Positions 51,993 through 60,946 are shown, counted from the first letter of the stretch. The stretch: DNA of 64,000 bases from Streptomyces sp. NBC_01288 (GCF_035982055.1 NZ_CP108427.1:3596001-3660000); one strand, 5' to 3'. Program-made: numbers and translations. The notes: a model not told the origin generated them from the letters alone.

Positions 51993-52022
51993 TTGCATTC
52001 ATTACCTTGCCTAACTTACTAT
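51993..52022 (+). promoter_or_regulatory. Promoter of the MFS transporter
   Basis: A -35-like TTGCAT (51993-51998) and -10-like TACTAT (52017-52022) are spaced 18 bases apart in an AT-rich stretch. The message would start about 20 bases before the ribosome site GGGAGGAAG (52042-52050). Confidence 0.55.
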
Positions 52023-52051
52023 GTGCATATACCAACTACTTGGGAGGAAGC

Positions 52052-53290
52052 ATGGACGACCCCTTCGACAAGGGAGCCGACACCGGCTCGGGCAGCATCC
52101 TTCGGCAGCCCAAGGCGGTCTGGGCCACCGCCGGCGCCTCGGTCGTCGCCTTCATGGGCATCGGACTCGTCGACCCGATCCTGCCGTCGATCGCCAAGGG
52201 CCTCGACGCCACGGCGAGCCAGGTCTCCCTGCTCTTCACCTCGTACTTCCTGATCACGGCGATCGCGATGCTGGTGACCGGCTTCGTCTCCAGCCGCATC
52301 GGCGGCAAGAAGACCCTGCTGCTCGGCCTCGCCCTCGTCGTGGTCTTCGCCGGTCTCGCCGGCACCTCGGGCTCGGTCGGCGAACTCGTCGGCTTCCGGG
52401 CCGGCTGGGGCCTCGGCAACGCGCTCTTCGTATCGACCGCCCTCGCCGTCATCGTCGGCGCGGCGGCCGGCGGCAGCGCCGCGGCGATCCTGCTCTACGA
52501 GTCCGCCCTCGGCCTGGGCATGGCCTGCGGCCCACTGCTCGGCGCCCTGCTCGGCAACCAGAGCTGGCGCTACCCCTTCTTCGGTACCGCGTTCCTGATG
52601 GCGATCGGCTTCCTGTGCATCACGGTGTTCCTGAAGGAACAGCCGAAGCCCGCGCAGAAGACGTCCCTGCTCGACCCGCTCAAGGCGCTCGGCCACGGCG
52701 GACTCGCCTCCGCGGCCGTCTCGTCCTTCTTCTACAACTACACGTTCTTCACCGTGCTGGCCTTCACCCCGTTCGTGCTGAACATGACCCCGTACAAGTC
52801 GGGTGCCGTGTTCTTCGCCTGGGGCGTGCTGCTCGCCGTCTTCTCGGTCTTCGTCGCCCCGCGACTCCAGGCCCGGTTCGGCTCCCTGAAGGTGCTCGGC
52901 GGTTCCCTCGTGCTGCTCGCCGTCGACGTGCTCGTCCTCGGCTACGGCAGCCACACCACCGCCATCGTCTGCACGATCCTGTCCGGCGCCTTCATCGGCG
53001 TGAACAACACCGTCTACACCGAGCTGGCCCTGGGTGTGTCGGACGCGCCGCGCCCGGTGGCGAGCGCGGGCTACAACTTCGTCCGCTGGTTCGCCGCGGC
53101 CGCCGCGCCGTTCTTCGCGCCGAAGATCGAGGGGTGGAGCAACATCCACATCCCGTTCGTGGTCGCGGCGGTCACCGCGGCGCTGGGCGCGCTGGTGGTC
53201 CTCGTACGACGGAACGCGCTCACGCACGAGGCCGAGGAGCTGGAGCCGAGGCACGCGGTGGAGGACAGTGTCGCGGTGTTCGCCAACTAG
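52052..53290 (+). CDS. MFS efflux transporter
   Basis: The 412-residue protein starts at ATG 52052 with GGGAGGAAG. About 12 helices run from VWATAGASVVAFMGIGLVDP to the last near PFVVAAVTAALGALVVLV. Motif A is partly visible as GFVSSRIGGKKTLLLG, and YESALGLGMACGPLLGALLG is motif-C-like, pointing to a drug:H+ antiporter. The N-terminal 30 residues are hydrophilic. No divergent regulator is adjacent. The substrate is unknown. Confidence 0.9.
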   Translation: MDDPFDKGADTGSGSILRQPKAVWATAGASVVAFMGIGLVDPILPSIAKGLDATASQVSLLFTSYFLITAIAMLVTGFVSSRIGGKKTLLLGLALVVVFAGLAGTSGSVGELVGFRAGWGLGNALFVSTALAVIVGAAAGGSAAAILLYESALGLGMACGPLLGALLGNQSWRYPFFGTAFLMAIGFLCITVFLKEQPKPAQKTSLLDPLKALGHGGLASAAVSSFFYNYTFFTVLAFTPFVLNMTPYKSGAVFFAWGVLLAVFSVFVAPRLQARFGSLKVLGGSLVLLAVDVLVLGYGSHTTAIVCTILSGAFIGVNNTVYTELALGVSDAPRPVASAGYNFVRWFAAAAAPFFAPKIEGWSNIHIPFVVAAVTAALGALVVLVRRNALTHEAEELEPRHAVEDSVAVFAN

Positions 53291-53331
53291 CCGATTACCG
53301 GCCGACGTTGGTGAGCTTGCTCACTCGGATG

Positions 53332-53928
53332 TCAGTCGAGCGGGACGGACCTGCGGGAGGGATCCCGTAGGTCCGTCCCGTTCGTCAACCAGCGTTCCTG
53401 GAGGGCCTGCGCGCCGTGGACGCGTTTCCAGGCGGCCTCGTTCGGGGTCATGGGGAGCAACGGCAGGAAGCGCACCGGGTCGAGGGGCTCGTCGAGTTCG
53501 AGGTCCTCGACCAGGCCGCCCGGCTCGGCGACCAGTACCGAGGTGAACGGAGCGCCGGGCCACAGCGGTTCGCCCACGTCGAGGGAGGCGCCGGGGGCCA
53601 CGACCACGCCCTCGACCTGCGGGGACGCGGCGAGCACGGCGAGGGGCCGGAGCACCTTGTCGGTGTCGGCGAGGCCGCCGCGGACGGAGAGGACCAGCTC
53701 GGCGCGCGGGCCCGCGACCGGGTCGGCGAGCATCGCCGTGGGGTCGCTCATCGGCTGCGCGGACATGCCGAGGGTGGCGTAGCGGACGACGGTCCCGTCC
53801 TGGTTGTCGCCCGGGAAACGCAGGACCTCGACGCGGTCCGTGCCGAGGAAGGTGACCGCGGCGCGGGCGTCCGGATCGCCCAGCGCGGTACGCAACCGTG
53901 CCTCGACCAGAGCAAGAACATCAACCAT
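53332..53928 (-). CDS. Suppressor-of-fused (SUFU)-domain protein
   Basis: This is a 198-residue protein from ATG 53928. The fold motif LPMTPNEAAWKRVHGAQAL near the C-terminus, preceded by GVVVAPGASLDVGEPLWPGA and RYATLGMSAQPM, is the SUFU-domain pattern that bacteria share with the Hedgehog regulator. In bacteria such proteins are often linked to contact-dependent toxin immunity or unknown roles. It stands alone, so its function is open. The 3' end contains a strong hairpin that also serves the convergent MFS gene. Confidence 0.82.
   Translation of the reverse strand: MVDVLALVEARLRTALGDPDARAAVTFLGTDRVEVLRFPGDNQDGTVVRYATLGMSAQPMSDPTAMLADPVAGPRAELVLSVRGGLADTDKVLRPLAVLAASPQVEGVVVAPGASLDVGEPLWPGAPFTSVLVAEPGGLVEDLELDEPLDPVRFLPLLPMTPNEAAWKRVHGAQALQERWLTNGTDLRDPSRRSVPLD
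53341..53380. terminator. Bidirectional terminator within the SUFU gene 3' end
   Basis: An 18-bp stem with one G-T pair (53341-53358 with 53363-53380) overlaps the last codons of the SUFU-domain gene and lies 51 bases past the MFS stop. Confidence 0.75.
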
Positions 53929-54449
53929 GCGGCGAGCATAGAACTCGTCAGTACCGGGCAAAGCAGCGCCTTGACACATCGGTCGGCTGATAGTCTTGGC
54001 CGGTCGTTCGGGGCAGCACGCAGAAGCGTCGCGCATCAAGTCCCGACGCCGTCGACACTCCCCCACGGGGGACCGGCCGGAGGAGGTGGGGCTGCAATGG
54101 ACCGAAGTCGGCCTGGCAGTACCACCCGCTCTTCCGGCCGCTGATGTCGTCGCTCTGGCTCTGCTTCTAGCCTCCAGCCGGCTGCCGCCGCCTCTCGCAC
54201 TTCTTCACTGTCGCGGAAGAGCACTTCGTTTCTTTTTCCTGATCTGCCTGATCTGTCCGGTGTGTTCGATCCGACCGATCTGTCTGTTCCGAAGTCAGTG
54301 CCTGTATCAGTAGCGAAGTTCGCCACCGCGACGGTGCGGTGCTCCCCGCTTTGTGGACGTGCCAAACATCCGTACCCAGGACGTCCCCATTCCGGGCAGT
54401 TCCAACCGTCCGCCGGCGCCTTTCGTTGCTCGACGCGAAGGAGCCCGCC
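53929..54449 (+). promoter_or_regulatory. Long leader region upstream of corA, with a 15-codon ORF
   Basis: About 520 bases lack a recognised gene. A TTGACA (about 53971-53976) may be a -35. A small ORF (54097-54144, MDRSRPGSTTRSSGR) has a strong upstream GGAGGAGG, though 11 bases away. A T-rich stretch (GTTTCTTTTTCC near 54228-54240) follows a short GAAG/CTTC hairpin and could be an attenuator. The distance from here to corA (54450) allows magnesium-responsive leader control, but nothing proves it. Confidence 0.4.
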
Positions 54450-55568
54450 ATGTCGATGATCCGCGACCTGCGTGCCGTGGTCCGCCCGTCCCGTCCCGCC
54501 CTGCGCAAGGACGGCGGCGCGTACGACACGACCCGCGACCCCGGCACCCCCTCGGCCGTCGTCGACTGCGCCGTGTACCGCGACGGCGCCCGCGTCGACA
54601 TCGGCAAGCCGCTCACCCCGCACGAGGCGATGCGTCTGGTGCGCCGGGACGGCGGTTTCGTGTGGATCGGCCTGCACGAGCCGACCGAGGCCGAATTCGC
54701 CGTCATCGCCCGGGAGTTCGGACTCCACCCGCTCGCCGTCGAGGACGCCGTACAGGCCCACCAGCGACCCAAGCTGGAGCGCTACGACGACTCCCTCTTC
54801 ACCGTCTTCAAGACCATCCACTACGTCGAGCACGACCAACTCACCGCCAACAGCGAGGTGGTTGAGACCGGCGAGGTCATGTGCTTCACCGGGCGGGACT
54901 TCTTCATCACCGTCCGGCACGGCGGCCAGGGTTCGCTGCGGGCGCTGCGGCACCGGCTTCAGGACGACCCCGAGCTGCTCGCGCGCGGTCCCTCGGCGGT
55001 GCTGCACTCGATCGCCGACCACGTCGTCGACGGCTATGTCGCGGTCGCCGACGCGGTGCAGGACGACATCGACGAGGTCGAGACCGAGGTGTTCACCCCG
55101 GGCCGCAAGGGCGGGGTCTCGCGCGGTGTCGACTCGGCGCGGATCTACCAACTCAAGCGCGAGGTACTGGAGTTCAAGCGCGCGGTGTCGCCGCTGCTGC
55201 GTCCCATGCAGCTGCTGAGCGAGCGGCCGATGCGGCTGATCGACCCGGACATCCAGAAGTACTTCCGCGATGTCGCCGACCACCTCGCCCGGGTCCACGA
55301 GCAGGTCATCGGCTTCGACGAGCTGCTCAACTCGATCCTCCAGGCCAACCTCGCGCAGGCGTCCGTCGCGCAGAACGAGGACATGCGGAAGATCACCGCG
55401 TGGGCCGCGATCATCGCCGTACCGACGATGGTGACGGGCGTGTACGGCATGAACTTCGAGCACATGCCCGAACTGCACGCGCGGTACGGGTATCCGGCGG
55501 TGCTCGCCTTCACCGTGACGGTCTGTCTGGCGATCCACCGCACGCTGAAGCGCAACGGCTGGCTGTGA
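54450..55568 (+). CDS. corA: CorA-family divalent cation transporter
   Basis: This is a 372-residue protein from ATG 54450. The large cytosolic domain (residues 1-305) has the typical FGLHPLAVEDAVQAHQRPK and FFITVRHG segments. Two C-terminal helices follow (ITAWAAIIAVPTMVTGVYGM and YPAVLAFTVTVCLAIHRTL) with the GMN signature motif YGMNFEHMPE between them. CorA forms a pentamer for Mg2+ uptake. An MgtE-N/CBS protein and a DUF1003 membrane protein lie 1.5 kb downstream, suggesting a local magnesium theme. It may be preceded by a leader ORF. Confidence 0.93.
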   Translation: MSMIRDLRAVVRPSRPALRKDGGAYDTTRDPGTPSAVVDCAVYRDGARVDIGKPLTPHEAMRLVRRDGGFVWIGLHEPTEAEFAVIAREFGLHPLAVEDAVQAHQRPKLERYDDSLFTVFKTIHYVEHDQLTANSEVVETGEVMCFTGRDFFITVRHGGQGSLRALRHRLQDDPELLARGPSAVLHSIADHVVDGYVAVADAVQDDIDEVETEVFTPGRKGGVSRGVDSARIYQLKREVLEFKRAVSPLLRPMQLLSERPMRLIDPDIQKYFRDVADHLARVHEQVIGFDELLNSILQANLAQASVAQNEDMRKITAWAAIIAVPTMVTGVYGMNFEHMPELHARYGYPAVLAFTVTVCLAIHRTLKRNGWL

Positions 55569-55591
55569 GCGGCCTGGATAGGCTGAGCGCC

Positions 55592-56107
55592 ATGACTAGC
55601 AGCGAGCTGCTCGACCAGGCCCTCGTCGAGGAGGCCACGAAGAAGTCCGGCCTCGTCTGGGTCAACGGTCCGGGCGTCCCGGCCCGCGCCCTGTGGCACG
55701 TCTGGCACGAGGGCGCGGCCTGCCTGATCGGCAACGGACCGGGCGAACAGCCGCTGCCGGGACTGACCGACGGCGGCCCCGCCGAGGTCACCGTCCGCAG
55801 CAAGGACAAGGGCGGCCGGCTGGTCACCTGGACGGCGAAGGTCGTGGAACTGGCCCCGGACTCCGAGGCCTGGACGGCGACCGTCGCCGAGCTGAAGGGC
55901 AAGCGCCTCAACGCCCCTGACGGTGAGGCGATGACGGCCCGCTGGTCCCGCGAGTGCCGGGTGCTGCGCCTGGAACCGACGGGAACTACGGCCGACCTGC
56001 CGGAGGGTTCGCTGGCGGAGCCCCCGCTGCCGACCCCGGCGACGACCCGTCAGCCGATCCCGGCGAGCCTGCCTCGCCTGCTCCTGAAGAAACGCAAACG
56101 CCGGTAA
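55592..56107 (+). CDS. Conserved hypothetical protein (possible flavin-binding split-barrel type)
   Basis: The 171-residue protein starts at ATG 55592, 23 bases after corA. It is alpha/beta with the segments GLVWVNGPGVPARALWHVW, ACLIGNGPGEQPLPG and RLVTWTAKVVELAP, then a Pro-rich tail ending in KKRKRR. The order of strands is reminiscent of pyridoxamine-oxidase-like folds, but no cofactor motif stands out. The basic end suggests a nucleic-acid or membrane contact. I do not recognise the family. Confidence 0.6.
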   Translation: MTSSELLDQALVEEATKKSGLVWVNGPGVPARALWHVWHEGAACLIGNGPGEQPLPGLTDGGPAEVTVRSKDKGGRLVTWTAKVVELAPDSEAWTATVAELKGKRLNAPDGEAMTARWSRECRVLRLEPTGTTADLPEGSLAEPPLPTPATTRQPIPASLPRLLLKKRKRR

Positions 56108-56140
56108 CTGCCGTCAACTACCGCTAAGAAGACGGCAGTT
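56106..56140. terminator. Terminator between two convergent genes
   Basis: A 10-bp perfect stem (56106-56115 with 56131-56140) overlaps the stops of both convergent genes. Confidence 0.7.
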
Positions 56141-56843
56141 GCTTCCCGTAGTCGACAGTGTCGTCGTCCGCCGGTTCCTTCACCGCGAAGCCCTTGCCCC
56201 AGTCCGAGAAGGTCAGGGTGCCCGCGCCGCCCGCGCGGACCAGCCGAAGCGGATACGGCTTGCCCTCCAGGGAGACGTCGAGGGTGCCGCCGGAGCCGTC
56301 GTCGCCGGTGATGCGGATCGTGCGGACGCCGTTCTGCGCGTGGTGTCCGTCCGTCGCGAGTGAGCCGTGCAGGGTCAGCAAGCTGGAGAGGAGGACGTCC
56401 TTGTCCGTGAAACCACTGAACTTCTTGTACGAGGGGTCGCCCTGCGGCACCTTCACGTACTTGCCGTGCAGCGAGTCGCCGGCGCCCGAGTCCCCGTTGC
56501 TGTTCCAGAAGTCCGCGTCGGCCTTCAGGTACAGCTCCTCGCCGATCCGCAGCAGCCCGAAGGTCGACCCCTTCGAGGTGACCGACCCGCTGCCGCCGTC
56601 GGACTTCAGCCGCATGTCGAGCGTGTACGTCCGCCCGCTGGTGACGACGGTCCCCGACAGCCGTACCGCGGCGGCGGCGCCCGCGGCCGTCACCGACTTG
56701 GACTGGATCTTGTCGGCGGCCAGCTTGCCGACCCCGTTGGTCCCCGCGTCCGGGTCCCCGCCGCCGCACCCCGTCAGGGCCAGCACGCAGACCGCGCCGA
56801 GCAGCGCCGCACGACGGTTTCGGACCTGGGGAATCGCAGTCAC
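56124..56843 (-). CDS. LppX/LprG-like lipoprotein
   Basis: This is a 239-residue protein from GTG 56843 with GGAAGG upstream. The signal peptide ends in ALTGCGGG. The mature part begins AADKIQSKSVTAAGAAAAVRL followed by LSGTVV, then LRIGEELYLKADADFW, the pattern of the LppX/LprAFG family (lipid-binding beta-sheet lipoproteins) in actinobacteria. In mycobacteria such proteins carry phosphatidylinositol mannosides or phthiocerol lipids. Here the ligand is unknown. It diverges from the MgtE-N gene. Confidence 0.8.
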   Translation of the reverse strand: MTAIPQVRNRRAALLGAVCVLALTGCGGGDPDAGTNGVGKLAADKIQSKSVTAAGAAAAVRLSGTVVTSGRTYTLDMRLKSDGGSGSVTSKGSTFGLLRIGEELYLKADADFWNSNGDSGAGDSLHGKYVKVPQGDPSYKKFSGFTDKDVLLSSLLTLHGSLATDGHHAQNGVRTIRITGDDGSGGTLDVSLEGKPYPLRLVRAGGAGTLTFSDWGKGFAVKEPADDDTVDYGKQLPSS

Positions 56844-57052
56844 AGGTGGGTTGCCTTCCGTGCGGGGGGCGATGGCGTACGGCAGCGTACCGGGGCCGCG
56901 AGGCGCCGACGGAGCCAGTCCGTCCGGACCGCCCACCAGCGCGGATCACATAGGGACGGGCTAGCCTGAAGCCCGTCCGAGCAGGCATTTCGGAAGATCC
57001 GGAAACCACAGAATCCATCGGCGGACCAGAAAAGAAAGAAGGAGGTGCGGCC

Positions 57053-58444
57053 ATGGCAGCCGGCGCTCCCCGAGTCTTCGTGTCGCACCTCTCCGGCGTC
57101 GCCGTCTTCGACCCGAACGGCGACCAGGTGGGCCGCGTCCGCGACCTCGTCGCCATGCTCCGCGTCGGCCGGCGACCCCCTCGGCTCCTCGGCCTCGTCG
57201 TCGAACTCTCCACCCGGCGCCGCATCTTCCTGCCGATGACCCGCGTCACCGGCATCGAGTCCGGGCAGGTCATCACCACCGGCGTGCTGAACGTCCGCCG
57301 CTTCGAGCAACGGCCCACCGAGCGGCTGGTGTTCGGCGAACTCCTGGACCGGCGCGTCACCCTCGTCGAGACCGGCGAGGAGGTCAGCGTCCTCGACCTG
57401 TCGGTGCAGCACCTCCCCGCCCGCCGGGACTGGGAGATCGACCGCGTCTTCGTACGGAAGGGCCGCACCGGCGGAGCCTTCAGAAGGGCCAAGGGCGAGA
57501 CGCTGACCGTGGACTGGTCCAGCGTCACCGGTTTCTCCCTTGAGGAGCAGGGACAGGGCGCGGAGAGCCTCCTGGCCACCTTCGAGCAGCTGCGCCCCGC
57601 CGACCTCGCCAATGTCCTGCACCATCTCTCCCCCAAGCGCCGGGCCGAGGTCGCCGCCGCCCTCGACGACGACCGCCTCGCCGACGTCCTCGAAGAGCTC
57701 CCCGAGGACGACCAGATCGAGATCCTCGGCAAGCTGAAGGAGGAGCGCGCGGCCGACGTCCTGGAGGCCATGGACCCGGACGACGCGGCCGACCTCCTCT
57801 CCGAACTCCCCGAGGACGACAAGGAGCGCCTGCTGAACCTGATGCAGCCCTCCGAAGCGGCCGACGTACGCCGCCTGATGTCGTACGAGGAGCACACCGC
57901 GGGCGGCTTGATGACGACCGAGCCGATCGTCCTACGGCCCGACGCGACCGTCGCCGACGCGCTCGCCCGGGTCCGCAGCGCCGACCTCTCCCCCGCGCTC
58001 GCCGCCCAGGTGTACGTCTGCCGCCCGCCGGACGACACCCCGACCGGCAAGTACCTCGGCACGGTCCACTTCCAACGGCTGCTGCGCGACCCGCCGTACA
58101 CCCTGGTCAGCGCGATCATCGACGACGACCTACAGCCGCTCGACCCGGACGCGACGCTTCAGCTCATCGCCGGGTTCTTCGCGACGTACGACATGGTCGC
58201 GGCGCCCGTCGTCGACGAGACCGGGTCGCTGCTCGGCGCGGTGACCGTGGACGACGTGCTGGACCACATGCTGCCGGAGGACTGGCGGGAGACCGAGTTC
58301 CATCTCGACGAGGGCGAGAACGCGGGCGAGGGCGACCGCGGGAACGAGGCAGAGGCGCAGGCACAGGCATCGGAAGAGACATCGGCAGACGCTTCGACAG
58401 AGGCATCGGCAGAGGCGGAGGAGGTGGCGGCTCATGACTCCTGA
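57053..58444 (+). CDS. MgtE-N/CBS protein lacking the transport domain
   Basis: The 463-residue protein starts at ATG 57053 with an unusually full Shine-Dalgarno AAGGAGGTG. Residues 1-150 resemble a PRC-barrel-like domain (VFDPNGDQVGRVRDLVAM). Residues about 160-280 are the MgtE-N repeat (LLATFEQLRPADLANVLHHL, LADVLEELPEDDQIEIL, AADLLSELPEDDKERLL). Then come two CBS domains (IVLRPDATVADALARVRS, YDMVAAPVVDETGSLLGAVT). The channel domain of MgtE is absent. The C-terminal 70 residues are acidic and disordered. The next gene, a DUF1003 membrane protein, overlaps the stop, so the pair may form a sensor-transporter unit. Confidence 0.88.
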   Translation: MAAGAPRVFVSHLSGVAVFDPNGDQVGRVRDLVAMLRVGRRPPRLLGLVVELSTRRRIFLPMTRVTGIESGQVITTGVLNVRRFEQRPTERLVFGELLDRRVTLVETGEEVSVLDLSVQHLPARRDWEIDRVFVRKGRTGGAFRRAKGETLTVDWSSVTGFSLEEQGQGAESLLATFEQLRPADLANVLHHLSPKRRAEVAAALDDDRLADVLEELPEDDQIEILGKLKEERAADVLEAMDPDDAADLLSELPEDDKERLLNLMQPSEAADVRRLMSYEEHTAGGLMTTEPIVLRPDATVADALARVRSADLSPALAAQVYVCRPPDDTPTGKYLGTVHFQRLLRDPPYTLVSAIIDDDLQPLDPDATLQLIAGFFATYDMVAAPVVDETGSLLGAVTVDDVLDHMLPEDWRETEFHLDEGENAGEGDRGNEAEAQAQASEETSADASTEASAEAEEVAAHDS

Positions 58445-59039
58445 GCGCGAGTCCACGCGCGAGCGGACACCGGCGGGCGCGACCGCCACCACCCGGACCC
58501 GGGCCCGGCTCGACCAGCCGCGATCGCCCCGGCGCCGGTTCCTGCCCGAGTACGACCCGGAGGCCTTCGGTCGGCTCTCGGAGCGGATCGCGCGGTTCCT
58601 GGGCACCGGGCGGTTCATCGTCTGGATGACGGTCGTCATCATCGCCTGGGTGCTGTGGAACATCTTCGCGCCGCGGGACGTGCGGTTCGACAACTACCCG
58701 TTCATCTTCCTGACGTTGATGCTGTCGCTCCAGGCTTCCTACGCGGCCCCGCTGATCCTGCTCGCGCAGAACCGGCAGGACGACCGCGACAAGGTCAACC
58801 TCGAACAGGACCGCAAGCAGAACGAGCGGTCGATCGCCGACACCGAGTACCTCACCCGTGAGATCGCCGCCCTGCGCATCGGCCTCGGCGAGGTGGCGAC
58901 CCGGGACTGGATCCGCTCCGAACTCCAGGATCTGGTGAAAGAGCTGGAGGAACGCGGGGAGGGACGCGGGAACGGCCACCACAAACACGTCGTATTCCCG
59001 GCGGAACGGTCGCACGGACGTGACGTAGACGACCGGTGA
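58434..59039 (+). CDS. DUF1003 membrane protein
   Basis: The 201-residue protein overlaps the preceding gene by 11 bases. After a basic disordered N-terminus come two helices, FIVWMTVVIIAWVLWNIFAP and FIFLTLMLSLQASYAAPLIL, then LLAQNRQDDRDKVNLEQDR and a long coiled coil. These features define DUF1003, often paired with MgtE-N/CBS proteins. The function is unknown, but a cation-transport or regulatory link is suggested by the pairing. The His-rich segment GNGHHKHV lies near the C-terminus. Confidence 0.88.
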   Translation: MTPERESTRERTPAGATATTRTRARLDQPRSPRRRFLPEYDPEAFGRLSERIARFLGTGRFIVWMTVVIIAWVLWNIFAPRDVRFDNYPFIFLTLMLSLQASYAAPLILLAQNRQDDRDKVNLEQDRKQNERSIADTEYLTREIAALRIGLGEVATRDWIRSELQDLVKELEERGEGRGNGHHKHVVFPAERSHGRDVDDR

Positions 59040-59082
59040 CGGGCTTACCGGGGGCCCCGCGCGGCGCCGTACCATCGACCCT

Positions 59083-60216
59083 ATGGCTACGGAAGACGCG
59101 GTGCGTGAAGCGCTGTCGACGGTGAACGACCCCGAGATCAACCGACCCATCACCGAACTGGGGATGGTCAAGTCGGTGGAGATCGGTGCGGACGGAGCGG
59201 TCGCGGTCACCGTGTACCTGACGGTCTCCGGCTGTCCCATGCGCGAGACGATCACGCAGCGCGTGACGGAGGCGGTCCTGGGTGTCGAGGGCGTCACCGG
59301 TGTCGACGTGACCCTGGACGTGATGAGCGACGAGCAGCGCAAGGAACTCGCGACCGCCCTGCGCGGTGGCAAGGCCGAGCGCGAGGTCCCCTTCGCCCAG
59401 CCCGGTTCCCTCACCCGCGTGTACGCGGTCGCCTCCGGCAAGGGCGGCGTCGGCAAGTCCTCGGTCACGGTGAACCTCGCGGCCGCGATGGCCGCCGACG
59501 GCCTGAAGGTCGGTGTCGTCGACGCCGACATCTACGGCCACAGCGTGCCGCGCATGCTCGGCGCGGACGGCCTTCCCACCCAGGTCGAGAACATGATCAT
59601 GCCGCCGTCGGCACACGGCGTGAAGGTCATCTCCATCGGCATGTTCACCCCGGGCAACGCACCGGTGGTGTGGCGCGGCCCGATGCTGCACAGGGCGCTC
59701 CAGCAGTTCCTGGCGGACGTGTACTGGGGCGACCTCGACATCCTGCTCCTCGACCTCCCGCCGGGCACCGGCGACATCGCGATCTCCGTCGCCCAACTCG
59801 TCCCGAACGCCGAGATCCTGGTCGTGACGACCCCTCAGCAGGCGGCGGCCGAGGTCGCCGAGCGGGCCGGCTCCATCGCCGTACAGACCCACCAGAAGAT
59901 CGTCGGCGTCGTCGAGAACATGGCGGGCCTGCCCTGCCCGCACTGCGGCGAGATGGTCGACGTCTTCGGCACGGGCGGCGGCCAGTCGGTGGCGGACGGC
60001 CTGACCCGCACGACGGGCGCCAGCGTCCCGGTGTTGGGCAGCATCCCGATCGACGTCCGCCTCCGCGAGGGCGGCGACGAGGGCAAACCGGTCGTCCTGA
60101 CGGACCCGGACTCCCCGGCGGGGGCGGCACTGCGCGCGATCGCGGGGAAGCTCGGCGGCCGGCAGCGAGGCCTCTCGGGCATGTCGCTGGGGATCACCCC
60201 GAGGAACAAGTTCTAG
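59083..60216 (+). CDS. mrp: Mrp/NBP35-family Fe-S carrier ATPase
   Basis: The 377-residue protein has an N-terminal DUF59/MIP18 domain (EALSTVNDPEINRPITELGM), the deviant Walker A GKGGVGKSSVTVNLA, DADIYGHSVPRMLG, LDLPPGTGDIAI and a C-terminal PCPHCGEMVDVFG with the CxxC that carries the Fe-S cluster. Mrp (ApbC) delivers Fe-S clusters to target proteins. It ends with a very strong terminator. It is full length. Confidence 0.93.
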   Translation: MATEDAVREALSTVNDPEINRPITELGMVKSVEIGADGAVAVTVYLTVSGCPMRETITQRVTEAVLGVEGVTGVDVTLDVMSDEQRKELATALRGGKAEREVPFAQPGSLTRVYAVASGKGGVGKSSVTVNLAAAMAADGLKVGVVDADIYGHSVPRMLGADGLPTQVENMIMPPSAHGVKVISIGMFTPGNAPVVWRGPMLHRALQQFLADVYWGDLDILLLDLPPGTGDIAISVAQLVPNAEILVVTTPQQAAAEVAERAGSIAVQTHQKIVGVVENMAGLPCPHCGEMVDVFGTGGGQSVADGLTRTTGASVPVLGSIPIDVRLREGGDEGKPVVLTDPDSPAGAALRAIAGKLGGRQRGLSGMSLGITPRNKF

Positions 60217-60232
60217 TTCTAGGGATCTTCTT

Positions 60233-60278
60233 ACGACGATGGGGGCGCCGTCTCACCGGACGGCGCCCCCATCGTCGT
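60233..60278. terminator. Very strong bidirectional terminator after mrp
   Basis: A 20-bp perfect stem (60233-60252 with 60259-60278) closes a six-base loop, between the convergent mrp and hypothetical genes. Confidence 0.9.
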
Positions 60279-60283
60279 CACCG

Positions 60284-60946
60284 CTACTGGGCGGCGTAGG
60301 TCGTGATGTCCTTGATCATGGCGAAGCCGAGCCCATACGCGCTCATGCCTCTGCCGTAGGCCCCCACGTGCACGCCCTCCTGGGTCGAGCCCGCGAGGAC
60401 CCAGCCGAACTCGGACTCGCGGTAGTGGAAGGGCGTCGGCACGCCGTCCACGGGGAGGGACAGGGTCGACCAGTCGTCGCCGGCGAGGTCGTCGGCCAGG
60501 ACCCAGGCCGTCTCGGTCTGCTGCTCCAGCCAGTCGTCGCGCAGGGTGTGGTCCATCTGGCCGGGCCAGGTGAAGGACAGCAGCCCCACACCGGCGAGCC
60601 AGGCCGCGGAGGACACCGAGGTGGCCTCCAGGAGGCCCGTGCCGTCGGCGGTGCGCCGGGCGGGGTTGCCCGCGACGGTGACGACGACCGCGAACTTCTC
60701 CTTGTCCTCGGTGCCTTCGTTGCGTACGGAGGGCTCGTCGCCGTGCCCGATCGAACCGTGCTCGACGGCTCCGTCCGCCGCCATGCCCACCTGCATCAGC
60801 CAGCGCGGTCCCGTGAAGGCCTCGTCGAGGCCGTACCACGGGAAGGGCGCCAGCAGGTAGCCGTCGACCGTGCGCCGGGCGGAGGGGAGTGGTTGTCCAC
60901 CCTCCGCGGCCGGCGCCTGCGCGCCTACCCGACTCGTCGTCTCCAT
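60284..60946 (-). CDS. Conserved hypothetical protein
   Basis: This is a 220-residue protein from ATG 60946 with GGAGG at 9 bases upstream. It contains Trp/Gly-rich stretches (LLAPFPWYGLDEAFTGPRWL, LLSFTWPGQMDH, VLADDLAGDDWS), a Tyr-rich C-terminus and no signal peptide. No recognised motif. It seems to be a single gene with a short upstream gap before tatB. I cannot assign a family. Confidence 0.65.
   Translation of the reverse strand: METTSRVGAQAPAAEGGQPLPSARRTVDGYLLAPFPWYGLDEAFTGPRWLMQVGMAADGAVEHGSIGHGDEPSVRNEGTEDKEKFAVVVTVAGNPARRTADGTGLLEATSVSSAAWLAGVGLLSFTWPGQMDHTLRDDWLEQQTETAWVLADDLAGDDWSTLSLPVDGVPTPFHYRESEFGWVLAGSTQEGVHVGAYGRGMSAYGLGFAMIKDITTYAAQ

Noticed and set aside
53996..54313. 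105-codon plus-strand frame with a hydrophobic Cys-rich end before corA
   Set aside because: It has no good start codon with a ribosome site, and composition shifts mid-frame, so it is not supported as a gene.
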